NCBI GenBank assembly: GCA_027257055.1
Contig: JAPVLO010000054.1
Location: 3,472,001-3,536,000 of the forward strand
From: Cephalopachus bancanus
Taxonomy: Eukaryota; Chordata; Mammalia; Primates; Tarsiidae
DNA: 64,000 nt
Direction of reading: 5' to 3'
Position numbers and translations under genes: made by a program. The notes beneath the pieces are model-generated. The model had not been told where the DNA came from, did no database searches, and saw nothing but the letters and a program-made list of their open reading frames with translations. How positions within the stretch are numbered: position 1 is the stretch's first letter; each line of letters starts with the position of its first letter. Of the stretch, positions 1 to 12,325 are shown piece by piece.

Positions 1-478
1 CTTTTCAGAATGTTGCAAGTATTAGAAATGTATTATATGTGAACAATGGATTGAGTCTGGTAAAGTAACACAAAATTTCTGTCTTCCTACATAATGAGCC
101 TATTATATCTCAAATGAGAAGTTATGATTTGAGACTTGAATTTGAGGTAAACTAATTTTCTTAGCTTTTTCAATTTTGTCTAAATGTTTGGTTCAGCTCT
201 TACGTACTGCTTTTATTTGGTGGAAAGGAAGGGTTACTTTCTCTGTGTAAAGAATCTGGAATTTAAAGTTCAAAAAGTGGTGACTTTTCCAGATGTCATG
301 AATGGTGGATATATAGTGAATAGAATGACAATGTCCTTGTTTAAAAAAAAAAATCCTGAATGATGTTGGAAATATGTGAGAAAGGTTTAAACATGAAGAG
401 TCAACAGAAAATTTCACATCTTGATCTCTAAACTTGTATAGTTCTTCCTCTCTGATTTGTTGAATTTTTTAATTTTGT

Positions 479-480
<2 letters not shown>
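1..480. other. Unique AT-rich DNA, no gene seen
   Basis: I see no exon-like frame, no repeat I can name and no regulatory motif that stands out. The 74-codon antisense open frame here has no recognisable domain and is of a length expected by chance. Confidence 0.6.

Positions 481-514
<34 letters not shown>
481..514. repeat. (TG)n microsatellite
   Basis: About 17 uninterrupted TG units. It is one of six TG/CA tracts of more than 15 units in this window and is likely length-polymorphic. Confidence 0.97.
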
Positions 515-516
<2 letters not shown>

Positions 517-630
517 GACATTTGTGGCTTCTTCAGGGTAGGATGAGGGGAAAGCAGCAGGTGGCACAGTGGCAGATCAGTGGGATAGTGAAAACCAGAA
601 GGCTGTCCACGAAGGCCTTCCTGCAGGAAC

Positions 631-750
631 TGTGGTGTGGTGTGTTGCGGTGTGGTGTGTTGTGGTGTGTTGTGGTGTGTTGTGGTGTGGTGTGGTAAGG
701 TGGAGTGGAATGGGGTAAGGTGGGATGGTGTGTGGTGTGGTGGGGTGCAG
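631..750. repeat. G/T-rich minisatellite
   Basis: Imperfect tandem units built on TGTGGTGTGT and TGTGGTGTGG, degrading into GGTAAGG, GGAGTGG and GGGATGG variants. The strand is almost pure G/T with no C runs, so the complementary strand is A/C only. Confidence 0.85.
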
Positions 751-784
751 TCTAGTGAAGGGTGTGGATTTTTAAGTTAGTCAG

Positions 785-1025
785 TCAGCTTCACCATCTG
801 CTTGGCTAAGTGACTTAGACTATGGCTGCCTTATACAAATATCTCTGTGCCTCAGATTTTCCTGTAGGAAACAGGTTAATGATCCTTATTTTCTAGAATT
901 GTTGTGAAGCTGAAATGAGATAATTCATGCAAAATGCTCAGAAGGGTGGCTGCACATTATCTAACTACTTTATAGCAATGTTACATACAACCCAAGTCAT
1001 TGCCTACCATGAATAATAAATGTTA
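785..1025 (+). repeat. MIR SINE, sense
   Basis: Diverged tRNA-derived MIR. Recognisable marks are CTCTGTGCCTCAG followed by a degraded 'TTTCCT..TAGGAAA' core, then TTGTTGTGAAGCTGAAATGAG, ATTCATGCAAAATGCTCAGAA and a final AATAATAAATG. The order fits the sense MIR consensus. Confidence 0.8.
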
Positions 1026-2984
1026 ATGGTTATCACCACCATATCTAAGATTAAATAAGGCTGTTTATCCTAAAGTTTATCAATAGAAAGTAAAATAAGC
1101 AGTGTCAAATGGAATACGCAAATCAATGAGAAACTCTTTGGATACTCCTAATGTTTCTAGGAAAATAACGTCTTACATTTTAATGTAGAATATCGACTGT
1201 GCAGTTGAAAATTCTACTTTTCATGGTGAAATTTTCTAATGCGCAAAAGATATATTGCTTATCTATATAGTAATTTTTAACTTGCTGAAGTATTAGCTTT
1301 ATAAACACTTTTATTTTACTTCCACTCCTCAAACATATTGTGAGTTTGACCCATTCTATAAAGTTGACCTTTTGTCTGTAATACTTATTTCAGATCATTT
1401 CCTCTTACAGTAAATTGCTACCATGTTAAGAAACTATTTTTTAAAAACCAACATTTCAACAACATGGGCTCTTGTTGAAGAGACAAGACCGATATGCATT
1501 ATGCCTTAAAGATCTCTTAACTATGTCAGAAGAAAAATAAACTTCTCATTTTAAAATTGGGTGAACAATGTGAGCATTAACCTATAGCAGTTTAATAGAT
1601 CCTATCCTAAGATGAAGAGTCCATAATGTATAGTTTATTAACTTTTGCCTACTATACAGATTTATGGATAGTGGAAACATCCTGAATTAGAAAGTTGGTT
1701 AGTATCCAAATCATATGTGGATTGTAACATGTTGTGGCATTGTAACATGTTGTGGATTGCTTGGTTTTTTTAATCCAAGGATTTCCTTAGGCATTTAATA
1801 CTATGCTAAAGAAAAGAATCTAAATTAAAGTATTAGAAATGTGGAGATAATATAACTGCTATTTTTAAAAAAAGTTTAATTACCTAAAAGTATTTACAAA
1901 CCATTAAACAAATTTAAATAATTTCAGAAAAGTTTGTAACAAATTGGTTTAATTCCTTTTCAGATAAATTGTATTCCTTCTGCAATATGAGGTTAAGTAT
2001 TAGATATTACTAAGCCTTATTCAATTATCTGTGAGGAGCCATTTTTTATCTCTATTTTGAAGCCATGTTTAATCTTAACATGTATATAGATAGTTAGTTC
2101 ATTATGATTTGTTCAGGAAGAAATAATAGCCCATTTAGAAAAATTTCCAGCATCAACTATGATATTTTGTCATTTCTGCCAGAGGTAAGTTGTGAAAGTT
2201 GCAGAGAAAAATGGTGACTGAACTTACATTGTTGGGTTTTTAACTTTCACTATAAGCCGCATTTCATTAAAAAATATTTTTCTAAGGTTCTTAATCATCT
2301 TTCACAAGGAATTGAAGCTGTTCATTAAGAAAATGTAAGATAATTAAGTTGTGAATAAAAATCTCCAAAAACTCTCTAAAGAAGGTAACAACTTAAAAAT
2401 AGTTATGTGGCTTTGCCATTTAATGTAATGATAATGGCAAAGTTTTCAAACATTGAAATATGACTTTTTAACTGTGAAGAAACAGATGTACTGTGAAGGA
2501 AACTCAACAGTTAATAACGGCTCTGTCAACACACTAAACTATGTTAAGAGGTAGCCCTTAGGTACAGTGTTACACACACTATATTATTTCTTACTACTAA
2601 GACTGACCAACTATTTACCTACAGTTATAACTCTGCTCGTAGAGATATCTTCTGATTCTAAAAACATTACCATTAGGAAAATGAAAAAGAACTTAACAAC
2701 TTTCCAAAAGGAATGAGATCTGAATCATAGGGTATTTTCTGTTGTTTTTGTTTCTACTATTTGAGAATAAAGCTAAAAAAAATAAAAATAACAACAACAA
2801 CCCACTGTCGATTCCCTATTCCCTGTGTTTTTTTAGAGGGATTAATAAAACTAAAAAATCACTAGTTATACTCATCAAAAAGAAAAGACCAAATAGAAAA
2901 ATAGTGGATGAAAATATGAACAAGAAATTCACACGAAATACAATCAACATGTGAATCCATAATTACAATTATAAACTGCTGTTA
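1026..2984. other. Unique AT-rich DNA, no gene seen
   Basis: About 2 kb with no identifiable repeat, ORF or RNA gene. A short local echo, TGTAACATGTTGTGG, occurs twice around 1725-1755. It may hold very old, unrecognisable repeats. Confidence 0.5.
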
Positions 2985-3305
2985 ACAAACAGACAGGCAG
3001 ATATTTAAGTTGTATTTAATCCAGAAAATGGGGAACCAGGTACTCATATATATGGCAGGTAAGAATGTAAAATTAGTGGAGGCATCTTGGAGGACAAATT
3101 CTTGAATCTGCTAATTTCATTGTTAGAAATTTCTTTCAGAGATACTCACAAAATTATGTCAAGCTTTTTATGTACAAGAATATTTACTGAAGCATTACCT
3201 GCACTAGGAAAAAACTAGATCTAATTGAATGCCTCTTAAGAGGGAACTTACTGAATAAATGAAAGTTCATCCATTCAAAGTACTACTATACAGCCTTGTA
3301 TTGGG
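2985..3305 (+). repeat. Old L1M fragment, sense
   Basis: Diverged end of an ancient L1 ORF2 and start of its 3' UTR. The closing segment (ACTGAATAAATGAAAGTTCA, then ACTACTATACAGCC) matches the widespread L1 motif for 'no-longer-translated ... tactatgcagcc'. No reading frame survives. Confidence 0.65.
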
Positions 3306-4095
3306 TGTCTCTGGGGGAAAAAAATCACGTTTTGTGGAATCTGGGCCACTCCAAGTAAATGTCTACTTTATAATAAGACTATCTGCTTTTGCTCAATAGG
3401 ACACGACACTCCTCAAATTAGTTCAAACCTGTAAGTCTTAAGGAGGAAGATGAAATTCAGTTATAATGTAGTTATTTAAATATTCATACAAATGTCATGT
3501 TCAAAGTGTCCACTGATGAAACTATACCCTGGGAAAATTGAAAAGATAGTTGACTAGGGAAAGCCTAGCCCCTGAATTCCTAGCTGCTCAATAAGAGGCT
3601 CTAATTACCCATAATGATCTCCATAGAAAGAGTAGATTCCTAAGTTCTCTCTGTACTCTAGCCTGGCCAGAGGTAATGGGGTACATTTGTGGTTGGGGAC
3701 ATTGCTATAATAATTGATGAAACTATTATCCACTCCTTCTCCCCAACTTGGGAAATAGACTCAGCCCCAAAGCCTACTGGGAAAATCTTGTTCCCCCAAG
3801 TCTGGTCAGCAGCCACCATACCCTGTAATTCTGTACTTTCTCCTGCTTTGGAGTCCTCTGCTTTCAAATGGGACTAGGGAGACTATAAAACTATATTGAA
3901 GCATTAGTTTTATATTTGTAGAGTCTGTAGACTTTCTTTGAAGTCCTTCTTGGCTGTAAGAGAAAAATAATTTGCTCCTAATTCCACCATTGAGCAAAGA
4001 ATTCACCTTTTAGCTAACTAAAAAAATCCACAAAAAATGAGATCCCTTTGTATGTGATTAATTATCCACTATTTCATTCATTTATTGAAAAATAT
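3306..4095. other. Unique DNA, no gene seen
   Basis: About 790 bp of mixed-composition sequence. Two overlapping open frames of 62-69 codons on opposite strands near 3658-3877 have no domain similarity and are best treated as chance. Confidence 0.5.
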
Positions 4096-5088
4096 TTCTT
4101 TCTTTTTTTAAGTTGCAGGGTACAAGTAAGGATTGGGTACATAAGTGGTTTACATACAGGTGAAGTTTTGGGCCTCTCATTGGACTTCACTTTGCATGGA
4201 AAAGGATCAGCCACCTTTATTGATGTCATGTGCTCCCCCTTTCTCCCCTAGCAGTGTCCCACTACTGTCAATCTCTTTTTTTGCAGTATTATAATAGGTG
4301 TTCAGGGTCCACTTATGAGTACATGTGGTACTCAGTTCTTTGTTTCTGTAAATGACCACTGAGTATAATAGACTCCAAATCCATCCAAATTGCTGTGAAG
4401 TCCATAACTTTGTCCTTCATTATGGCTGCATAATATTTCATCATGTATATGTATCACAATATTTTTAACTAGTCCACTTTCGATGGGAGGCACAATTGGT
4501 TCCATATTTTTGCTATTGAGAATAGTGCTGCAATAAACATGCATGCACATATATTGCTTTTACAGAATGATTTGAGTTCCTCTGTTCCCAGAAGGGGGAT
4601 TGCTTGGTCATATGGAAGGTCAATTTCCAGTTCTTTTAGAAATTACCACACTGTTTCCCGTAGAAGTTGAACTAGTTTGCATTCTCACCAACAGTGTAGA
4701 AGCATTTCCTTTTCTCCACATCCTAGACAGCATCTGTTGTTGCTGTTGTTGTTTTTATTAATAATGGTCATTTTTACTGGAGTTAGGTGGTATCTCAATG
4801 TGGTTTTGATTTGTATTTATCTGATGATTAGTGAGGCTGAGCATTTTTTCATGTGTCTGTTGACTGCTTACATATCTTCTTTTGAGAAATGTCTATTCAT
4901 GTCTTTGACCCATTTTTTTAATGGGGCTGTTTGTTTTTTATTCCTTTCAGCACATTTGAGACAGCCTCTGCTAACAACCACTGGGGAGAGGAAAACCTAT
5001 TCAGTAAACGGTCCTGGATAAACTGGCTGACCACATGCAGAAGAATGGAACAGGACCCCTACTTAACATCATACACAAAAATCAACCC
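4096..5088 (-). mobile_element. 5'-inverted (twin-primed) L1 insertion
   Basis: Left part (4096-4961) is an L1 3' end on the minus strand: a poly(T) start, then the complement of the 3' UTR and C-terminal ORF2. Right part (4962-5088) is ORF2 sequence on the plus strand, reading as the '[10 protein letters not shown].. [12 protein letters not shown]' region. In L1 coordinates the right part lies upstream of the left part. Its higher-numbered end faces outwards, and about 290 bp of ORF2 between the two parts is missing. That is the geometry of twin priming during target-primed reverse transcription. I could not resolve a TSD because L1-A abuts on the right. Confidence 0.85.
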
Positions 5089-5701
5089 AACCACAGCCCA
5101 AGCAGAATGGGGAACAAACATGTGCTCAGACAACTTCCAAGCATGTGCCTTCAGCCAGCAGAACCTGGTGACTGGTTACCAGGCTGAGGAAGTTTGCCTA
5201 CAGATTAAACTTGGCTGGCACCTGCCTCCAGTATCTAACCACCATTCCCTTCATCCCCAGATCATGAAAGATCACCTGCCAGCCTCATGTGCCCACAAAG
5301 CATACGGTTCAATGGCAGGGAGCTCACTCTCTTTTAAGTGCTGAGCACAGACTTAACAGGGAGGGAGTGATATGAAAGACACTTGAAGTCATTCCCAGTG
5401 GAAAGGCATATGGGCTGCAACCACAAACCAGCAGGCAGGGGGCCCATCCCCCAACCCATTCCCTGCAGATTACTTGCAATGAGCTGAAGACTAACCTGAC
5501 CAGACTAACTGTGGGAAAAAAACTCTGCAGCAGAAGTGCCTTTTCCAGGCTGGAGAATGGAGCAGAAGTGAGTGCCCCTCTGTCTCTTATTGAGTGATCT
5601 ATATTGAATGACAGAAAGGACCCTGGAGCAGTGGGACATTAACAAGCTTCAGAGCAACAACACCAAAGAGAAAAGACAGTGAAGGGGGTTGCTTTTCACA
5701 A

Positions 5702-6780
5702 ATGAAGAAAAATCAACAACAACAACAACAAAAACACAGGACAGCCTCAAAGTCTTAAAAAGACAGCACCCCCAAAAATCAGTTATCAGTACACAAACAA
5801 TGGAAACCCCTCCCCCTGCACAAACTGTCCCAATGTCAGTAAAAGAAATCAAAGACTGGATGGCTAAAATAAATAAAGAGAACCAGGAGAAACTGGAAGC
5901 AAAACTCACCGAAGTAATACAGGAAGTAAAAGCAGAGTTAGTCAATTCCAAAAAGACCCATTCTGAAATACTGGAAATGAAGAATTTCATCCTGGAAGTT
6001 AAAAACACAATAACAAGCATAGGAAGCAGGATATATCAGGCAGAGGAAAGAATCTTAGAGTTTGAAGACCAAAATATGGAACTAACCCAGTCTGTTGAAA
6101 ACATAGGGGGGGAAAGGGCTCAAAAAGATGAAACAAAGCCCCTAAGAGATGTAGGACTATGTCAAGAAGACAAATATATGCCTGATTGGTATCCCTGAAG
6201 CAGAAAGAAAAACTGAGAACACTGTGGAACTAGCATTCTATGAGGTTATCCAAGAAAATTTCCCACATTTTGTTAGAGAGGTGACCATTCAAGTGCAAAC
6301 AGATTCAGAGAACCCCTGCAAGGTATTAAATGAGAAGACCATCCTAAAAACACATGGTAATCTACCTCCCAATGTAAGCATGAAAGAAAAAATGGGCAGA
6401 AAAAGAGAAAGGTTAGACCACATACCTGGCATGACCCATCAGAATTGCTCCAGACTTAGCTGCAGAAATACTACAAACCAGAAGGTACTAAGAGTTCCAT
6501 TTTTAACATTCTCATAAATAATAAAAAAAAATCAAGCCAAGAATTTCCTACTCCACCAAGCTAAGTTTCATCAATGACAGAGAATTAAAATCCTTCCCAG
6601 ACATCCAATCCCTAAAAGATTATGCCATCTCCAGACCAATGTTTCAGGAGATGCTTAAGAATGTGTTGAACACAGAAACAAAAGAATGGTCATACCCATT
6701 ACAAAACTACAGGAAAGCAGTTAACAGAGCATACAGATCATTCACAAAAATGAAAATACACACATATATAAATACAAAAC
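5702..6780 (+). pseudogene. L1-A ORF1 remnant (RNA-binding protein)
   Basis: ORF1 encodes the trimeric coiled-coil RNA chaperone that coats L1 RNA in the cytoplasm. The likely original start at 5702 begins MKKNQ, as in L1-B, and is followed by a CAA expansion giving a polyglutamine run and then a stop. A frame change leads into 5780-6198, a charged coiled coil (IYQAEERILEFEDQNMELTQ is typical). The RRM/C-terminal half continues in another frame from 6224 (VIQENFPHF) and again near 6540-6680 (PKLSFINDRELKSFPD-like, then MFQEMLKNVLNTE). At least three frame breaks make it non-functional. The exact end is uncertain because the frame runs into the ORF2 start. Confidence 0.85.
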
Positions 6781-6813
6781 TAAAAAGGAAGCAAAGAAAG
6801 CCCCTAAGATCCT

Positions 6814-9800
6814 ATGGCAGGAATAAACTCTCACATTTCAATAATTAATTTGAATGTTAATGGACTGAATGGGCCACTGAAGTGGCACAGAGTGGCAAAC
6901 TGGATAAAGAAGCATGATCCAACTGGCTGCTGCCTCCAGGAAACTCATCTCACCGCAAAGGACACCCAAAGGCTGGAAAATGAGCTTTCAGACTAATGGG
7001 AAACAGAAAAGAGTAGGGGTAGCTACTCTGATATCAGACAAAGCAGACTTCAGACCATCAAAAGTTTAAAAGGACATTGAAAGTTACTACATAATGATAA
7101 GAGGCATGAAATATCCTTCTTAAACATATACACCCAACACAGAAGCACCAGGTGTTATAAAACATCTACTAAGTAAACTAAGAGAGGACATTGACACTCA
7201 TACAATCATAATTAGAGATCTTAATACCCCATTAACAACCTTAGATCATTAAGGCAAAAAAAATGAGATTTGAAACCTTAACACTTGATCAAATGGATTT
7301 AATAAACATCTAGAGAACACTCCACCCAACAACTACAGAGTATACATTCTACTCATCAGCATGTGGAACATATTCCAAGAGTTTTCACATTCTTGGACAT
7401 AAATCATGTCTGAACAAATCAAAAGGTCTAAATAATATCATACATCTTTCAGATCATAGTGAAATAAAAAACAAATATCACTGCCAACAAGATCCCCCAA
7501 AACACACAAAAAATGGACACTAAACAACATGCTATGACATCTGAGTCAGCATAGAAATCAAGGCAGAGATAAATCTTCCTGGAAACAAACAAAGACACAT
7601 ATTATCAGAATCTTTGGGGTACCATGAAGGCAGTGTTAAAAGGAAAATTCATAACATTGCATGTGTACATCAAGAAAATAGAAAGATCATAAGTAAACAG
7701 CCTAATGCCACACATAAGGGAGCTGGAAAGTCAAGATCATCTAAATTTTTTTCAGTAGAAAAATCCAGATCGCTAAGATAAAGTCACAATTACAGCATAT
7801 AGAAGACAAAGATATCATTAAAAGAATCAACAAAACAAAAAGGTGGTTCTTTGAAGGGATAAATAAGATTAAAGGACCCCTGGTCAAATTGACTATAAAA
7901 AGGAGAAAGTTCAAATAAGCACAATTAGAAACAAAAAAGGTGAGCTTATAACTGATTCTGTAGAAATTCAAAAGATTATCAGAGATTACTATAAACATCT
8001 GTGTGCAAATAGACTAGACAATCTAAAGGAAATGGAGGATTTTCTGGCATCACACAACCTCCCAAGGTTGAAACAAGAAGAAACTAAAACTCTAAAGAGA
8101 CCAATAACAATTCAGAAAATCAACTTAGTCATAAGAAACCTCCACATCAAGAAAAACCCTGGACTTAATGAAAGTATTCCAGGCAATGAGAACAATGGAA
8201 TTCTCCCTAACTCATTTTATGACGTTAACATCTCTCTGATACCCAAAACTGTCAAGACCCAACAAAAAAGAGAATTACAGGGAAATCTCCTTGGTAAACA
8301 TAAGTCAAAAAATTCTCAACAAGATTCTAGCAAGTAGGATCCAACAACACATCTCAAGAATCATCCATGACCAGGTGACCTTCATTCCTGGGATACAGGG
8401 CTGGTTCAATATTCGAGAGATCATAAACATAATTCAGCACTTTAACAAATGTAAAATCAAGAACCACATGATTATCTCATTAGATACAGAAAAAGCATTT
8501 GACAAACTCCAACATTCCTTTCTGATAAAAACCCTCAAACACCTAGGCATAGAAGGAATATTCCTAAAAAGAATAAGAGTTATCTATGATAAATCTGAAG
8601 GCAACATTTTGTTCAATAGACAGAAGCTGGAATAAACCTCCCTAAGAACTATAACAAGACAAGTATGCCTACTATCACTCCTCCTATTCAATGTAGTGCT
8701 GGAAATCCTAGCCAGAGCAATCAGTCAAGAGAAGAAAATCAGAGGTATCCAAATAGGAAAAGAGGAAGTTAAGTTATCCTTTATTGCAGATGATAGGATT
8801 GTATACCTAGAAAACACTAGAGAGTCTGTCAAAAGCCTCTTTCCACTAATAAATGACTTTGAGAAAGTCTCAGGTTACAAAATCAATGTGCAAAAACGTT
8901 GCATTTCTATATACCACAACAAGCAGGTGGAGAACCAAATAAAAAACACAATCCCATTCAAAATAGCCACAAAAAATAAATGAAATACTTTGGTATCCAC
9001 CTAAACAGAAATGTGAAAGACCTTCACAATGAGAACCACAAAACACTGCTCAAAGAAATCAAGGATGACACAAGCTAATGAAAAAAATTCCATGCTCATG
9101 GCTTGGAAGAATCAATATTGTCAAGATGTCCATTCTACACAAGGCAATCCACATATTCAATGCAATATCCATCAAATTACCAACATCATTTTTCACAGAC
9201 CTGGAGATGACAATAGAGAAATTCATATGGAAACAAAAAAGAAAATGAATAGCCAAAACAATTCTCAGCAGAAAGAACAACGTGGGAAGAATCACACTTC
9301 CAGAATTTAAACTTTATTACAAAGCCACAGTAACCGAGATGGCATGGTATTGGCACAGGTTTCTGGAAGTAAAAACACAGTCTCTCAACCAACTTATCTT
9401 CTACAAAGCCACCAATAACAATCATTGGAAAAGGAGACCATATTTAGCAAATGGTGCTGGGAAAACTGGCTAACCACATGCAGAAGTATGATACCAGACT
9501 CCTACATATACAAAAATCAACTCAAAATCAATCACGGACCTAAATGTTAAACCTCAAACTATAAGAATTCTAGAAGAAAACATAGGAAACACCCTTCTGG
9601 GCTTTGGTGTAGACAGTGAATTGATGGCCAGGCCCCCAAAAGTGAATGTTACAAAAGCTAAGACAGACAGGTAGGACCTCATCAAACTGAAAAGCTTTTT
9701 CACAGCAAAAGAAACCATCAAGAGAGTAAACAGACAACCTATAGAATGGGAAAAATATTTGCAAACTATGCATCTGGCAAAGGCTTATCCTCCAGAATCT

Positions 9801-10476
9801 ACAGGGAACTCAAATGAAGTGAAAGGAAAAAAACAAAACAAAACAAAAAAACTCCATTAAAAAGTGGTAAAAGACATGAACAGATACTTCTCAAAATATG
9901 ACATACAAGCAACCAGCAGACACATGAAAAAATGTTCAGTCCCACTGACCATCAGAGAAATGAAAATCAAAATTACAATGAGATATCACCTAACTCTAGT
10001 AAAAATGGCCATCATTAGTAAGTCCAAAAACAACAGGTACTAGCATGGCTGCAAAGAAAAGGGAATGCCTCTACACCGGTGGTGGAAACGTAAGCTAGTT
10101 CAGCCTTTGTGGAAAGCAGTGTGGTGAGTCCTGAAAACACTAAAAATTGATCTTCCATAGTATCTAGCAATCACTCTCTTGAGAAAATACCTAGAGGAAC
10201 CTAAATCGCTTTACCAAAAAGACATCTGCACACACATTTATTGCTGCACCATTCACAATAGCAAAAACATGAAGCCAACCCTGCTGCCCATTGAAAGTAG
10301 ACTGGATAAAGAAAATGAGGCACATATACTTGATGGACTATTACACAGCCATAAAGAAGAAGCAAATCATGACATTCGCAGCAACTTGGGTGCAATTGGA
10401 GACCATCATACTGAGTGAACTATCACAGAAACAATGAAATGAATACCACATGTTCCCACTCATAATCGGGCCCTAA
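6814..10476 (+). pseudogene. L1-A ORF2 remnant (endonuclease/reverse transcriptase)
   Basis: ORF2 normally supplies an APE-type endonuclease, a reverse transcriptase and a C-terminal cysteine-rich segment. The start MAGINSHISIINLNVNGLNG is clear at 6814, followed by QETHLTAKDT, an endonuclease motif, in the same frame up to 6996. Reverse transcriptase blocks remain at 8291-8635 ([15 protein letters not shown]) and 8696-8983. The catalytic motif at 8783-8794 reads I-A-D-D within SFIADD. C-terminal pieces run to a stop at 10474-10476. Many stops and frameshifts separate these blocks, so no functional product is possible. Confidence 0.88.
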
Positions 10477-10702
10477 TCACTAGTCACATTAGCACAAGAG
10501 TGGATCAGCAGTCACTGGGCACTGCTTGGGGAAAGAGGGAGGGAGGAGAGTGGAGGACATGAAATAAAACAAAGACAAGTTCACTACCAGAGGAAGTGGA
10601 CTACCTAGAAGCCCAAACTTTATCTGCATGCAGCCTACTTTATGAGGTAAATCCTCACCTGTACCCCACAACACTATAATAAACAAATTTTAAAAACAGA
10701 GA

Positions 10703-10998
10703 GCCTGGCTCAGTGGCTCAGCCTGTAATCCTGCGCCTTTGGGAGGCTCAGGTTAGTGGATTGCCTGAGCCCGCGGGTTCGAGACACGCCTGGGCAGCGA
10801 GACCTCATCTCTACAATAAATCAAAAAATCAGCTGGGCGTGGTAGCGCATGCCTGTAATTCCGGCTACTTGGAAGGCTGAGGCGGAAGGATCGCCAGAGC
10901 CCAGCAGGTCGAGGCTGCGGTGGCCAGGAGCGGCCACTGCACTCCAGTCTGGGCGACAGAGTGAGACTCCAACTCAAAAAAAAAAAAAAAAAAAAAAA
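10703..10998 (+). mobile_element. Alu, local subtype, sense
   Basis: Dimeric 7SL-derived SINE beginning GCCTGGCTCAGTGG and ending GACTCCAACTC plus 22 A's. The central linker is CTCTACAATAAATCAAAAAATC. The left-arm B-box region reads GCGGGTTCGAGACACGCC. An A-rich imperfect TSD (AAAAACAGAGAG on the left, AAAAACAGAAAAG on the right) places it in the tail of L1-A, so it is younger than that element. Confidence 0.95.
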
Positions 10999-11549
10999 CA
11001 GAAAAGAAAGAAAATGTGGGCAATAAATATTTCTTGCACAGCCAAAAATAAGATAAAATAAAAAGCATCCAATAATAATTACTTTTAAAAAAGGAATAAG
11101 CAATAACCTTTGTTAGTATCCACTTACAGATCATTACTGCATAGGTACTGCATAGGTATGAAACACAACCATAACAGATATTGTTCATTTTCCTCTTACA
11201 CCTGCAGTGCACCTGGGCTTTACCTGCAGCTGTGTTGGACACTTTCCTGCATGCTGAGTGTTCTGCCCCCAGTATCTGGCTTTGCTTCAAAGGGCTTTCT
11301 CTGGTATCATAGGAACAAGTTCTTCAAGAAGGGAGGGCTCCCAAACCCCTGGGGGAAACCCTCAACCAATGTCCTTAGATATGTGTTGGAGTCTCCCTAA
11401 CATTCAGTGAAAAGATTCTGAGGCATGTTGAATGGGCATATTTTCAGAGGGTCCTCAGTAGGACTGAGCCCCTGGTACCAGCAGTAGTAATCCAGAAATT
11501 AATGCATCCTCCTTGACATGACTTTCCCCACTTCCTTACTTTGCTTCCT
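10999..11549. other. Unique DNA, no gene seen
   Basis: No repeat that I can name. A 96-codon open frame at 11110-11400 has no recognised domain, and flanking splice sites are not convincing. Confidence 0.5.
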
Positions 11550-11690
11550 GGGGTCAATACTCAGGTAAATTCTCTGTATACAAGTATTTGTCTCAGCATC
11601 TGGTTTTAGAAGACACCATAATGATAAGGCCATGGAACAGTGTCTGGCAAAGAGTGGATGCTCAATAAACATTGTTGAGTTGATTTTCCA
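11550..11690 (+). repeat. MIR 3' half, sense
   Basis: The segment GAACAGTGTCTGGCAAAGAG followed by TGGATGCTCAATAAACATTG is the characteristic MIR/L2-like 3' end. The upstream part is too diverged to align by eye. Confidence 0.65.
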
Positions 11691-12079
11691 AGCTATATAC
11701 CCCATCACCTGCTGAAAGAGAAACCTAACATGTAAATTCATATAACTCTATAATAACTTATCCTTTCAGTAAAAGCCAAGATGAGGAAGCAATGCTGTCT
11801 TTGAAATTCAAGGAAAACTACTGAAGAACAGTGTTGTTTTAGAAGATAAGGAATGGCAAGGAGAAATGTTCTAATGAAAATAAGTGAAAGGCATTCCAGG
11901 AATAATAACATATGCAAAGACATGGTGTTAGAGGAAGCACATCATGTTATTCGGAGAATGACAAGTTGGCCAATGAAGTGTAGAGCCAAGATTTTAAAAC
12001 TTTATAAATGAGACAAACCAAATTAAATGTAAAACTGCTTAACCCTACACCTAACATAAAGTAGGTCCTTCAGTCACTT

Positions 12080-12325
12080 TTTCCTATGAACTAAGAATGG
12101 TCAAATTTTTTCTATAAAGAGCCAGATAAAAATCCTAAGTTTTGCAAGCCATAAGATTTCTCTTACAACTATTCAATATTGCAGTTGTAGCATGAAACAG
12201 CCCTAGACAATACATATACAAATGAAGGTAGCTATGTTCCAATAAAATTTTATTTACAAAAACAGTGTAGAGGCTGAAATTTGCTGTGTACCACTATTTA
12301 CCAAGCCCTGCTGTCAACCAATGGT
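12080..12325. mobile_element. hAT-type DNA transposon remnant
   Basis: Matches from memory a non-autonomous hAT family of eutherian mammals: TATAAAGAGCCAGATA, TTTTGCAAGCCATAAG, CAACTATTCAATATTGCAGT, then TTCCAATAAAATTTTATTTA and CAAAAACAG. I am sure of the repeat class but not of the family name. Terminal inverted repeats are eroded. Confidence 0.65.

Larger units (their letters stand above)
5089..10697 (+). mobile_element. L1-A: old near-full-length L1
   Basis: A sense L1 with about 0.6 kb of 5' UTR (5089-5701), decayed ORF1, decayed ORF2, and a short 3' UTR ending near ACTATAATAAACAAATTTT. Its 3' end resembles that of L1-B (CACAA..TATAATAAA) more than L1-C. Frameshifts and stops are far more frequent than in L1-B, so it is the oldest of the three long copies. 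Its left boundary is inferred from where the twin-primed L1 ends. I found no TSD. An Alu sits directly on its A-rich tail. Confidence 0.85.

Noticed and set aside
4677..5344. Overlapping 114- and 137-codon frames as a possible gene
   Set aside because: They run through an inverted L1 junction and into the L1-A 5' UTR. The recognisable residues are L1 ORF2 only.
10753..11103. 116-codon and similar serine/proline-rich frames over Alus (also 15689, 32191, 54377, 63579)
   Set aside because: These are the well-known long frames of antisense Alu sequence, not genes.
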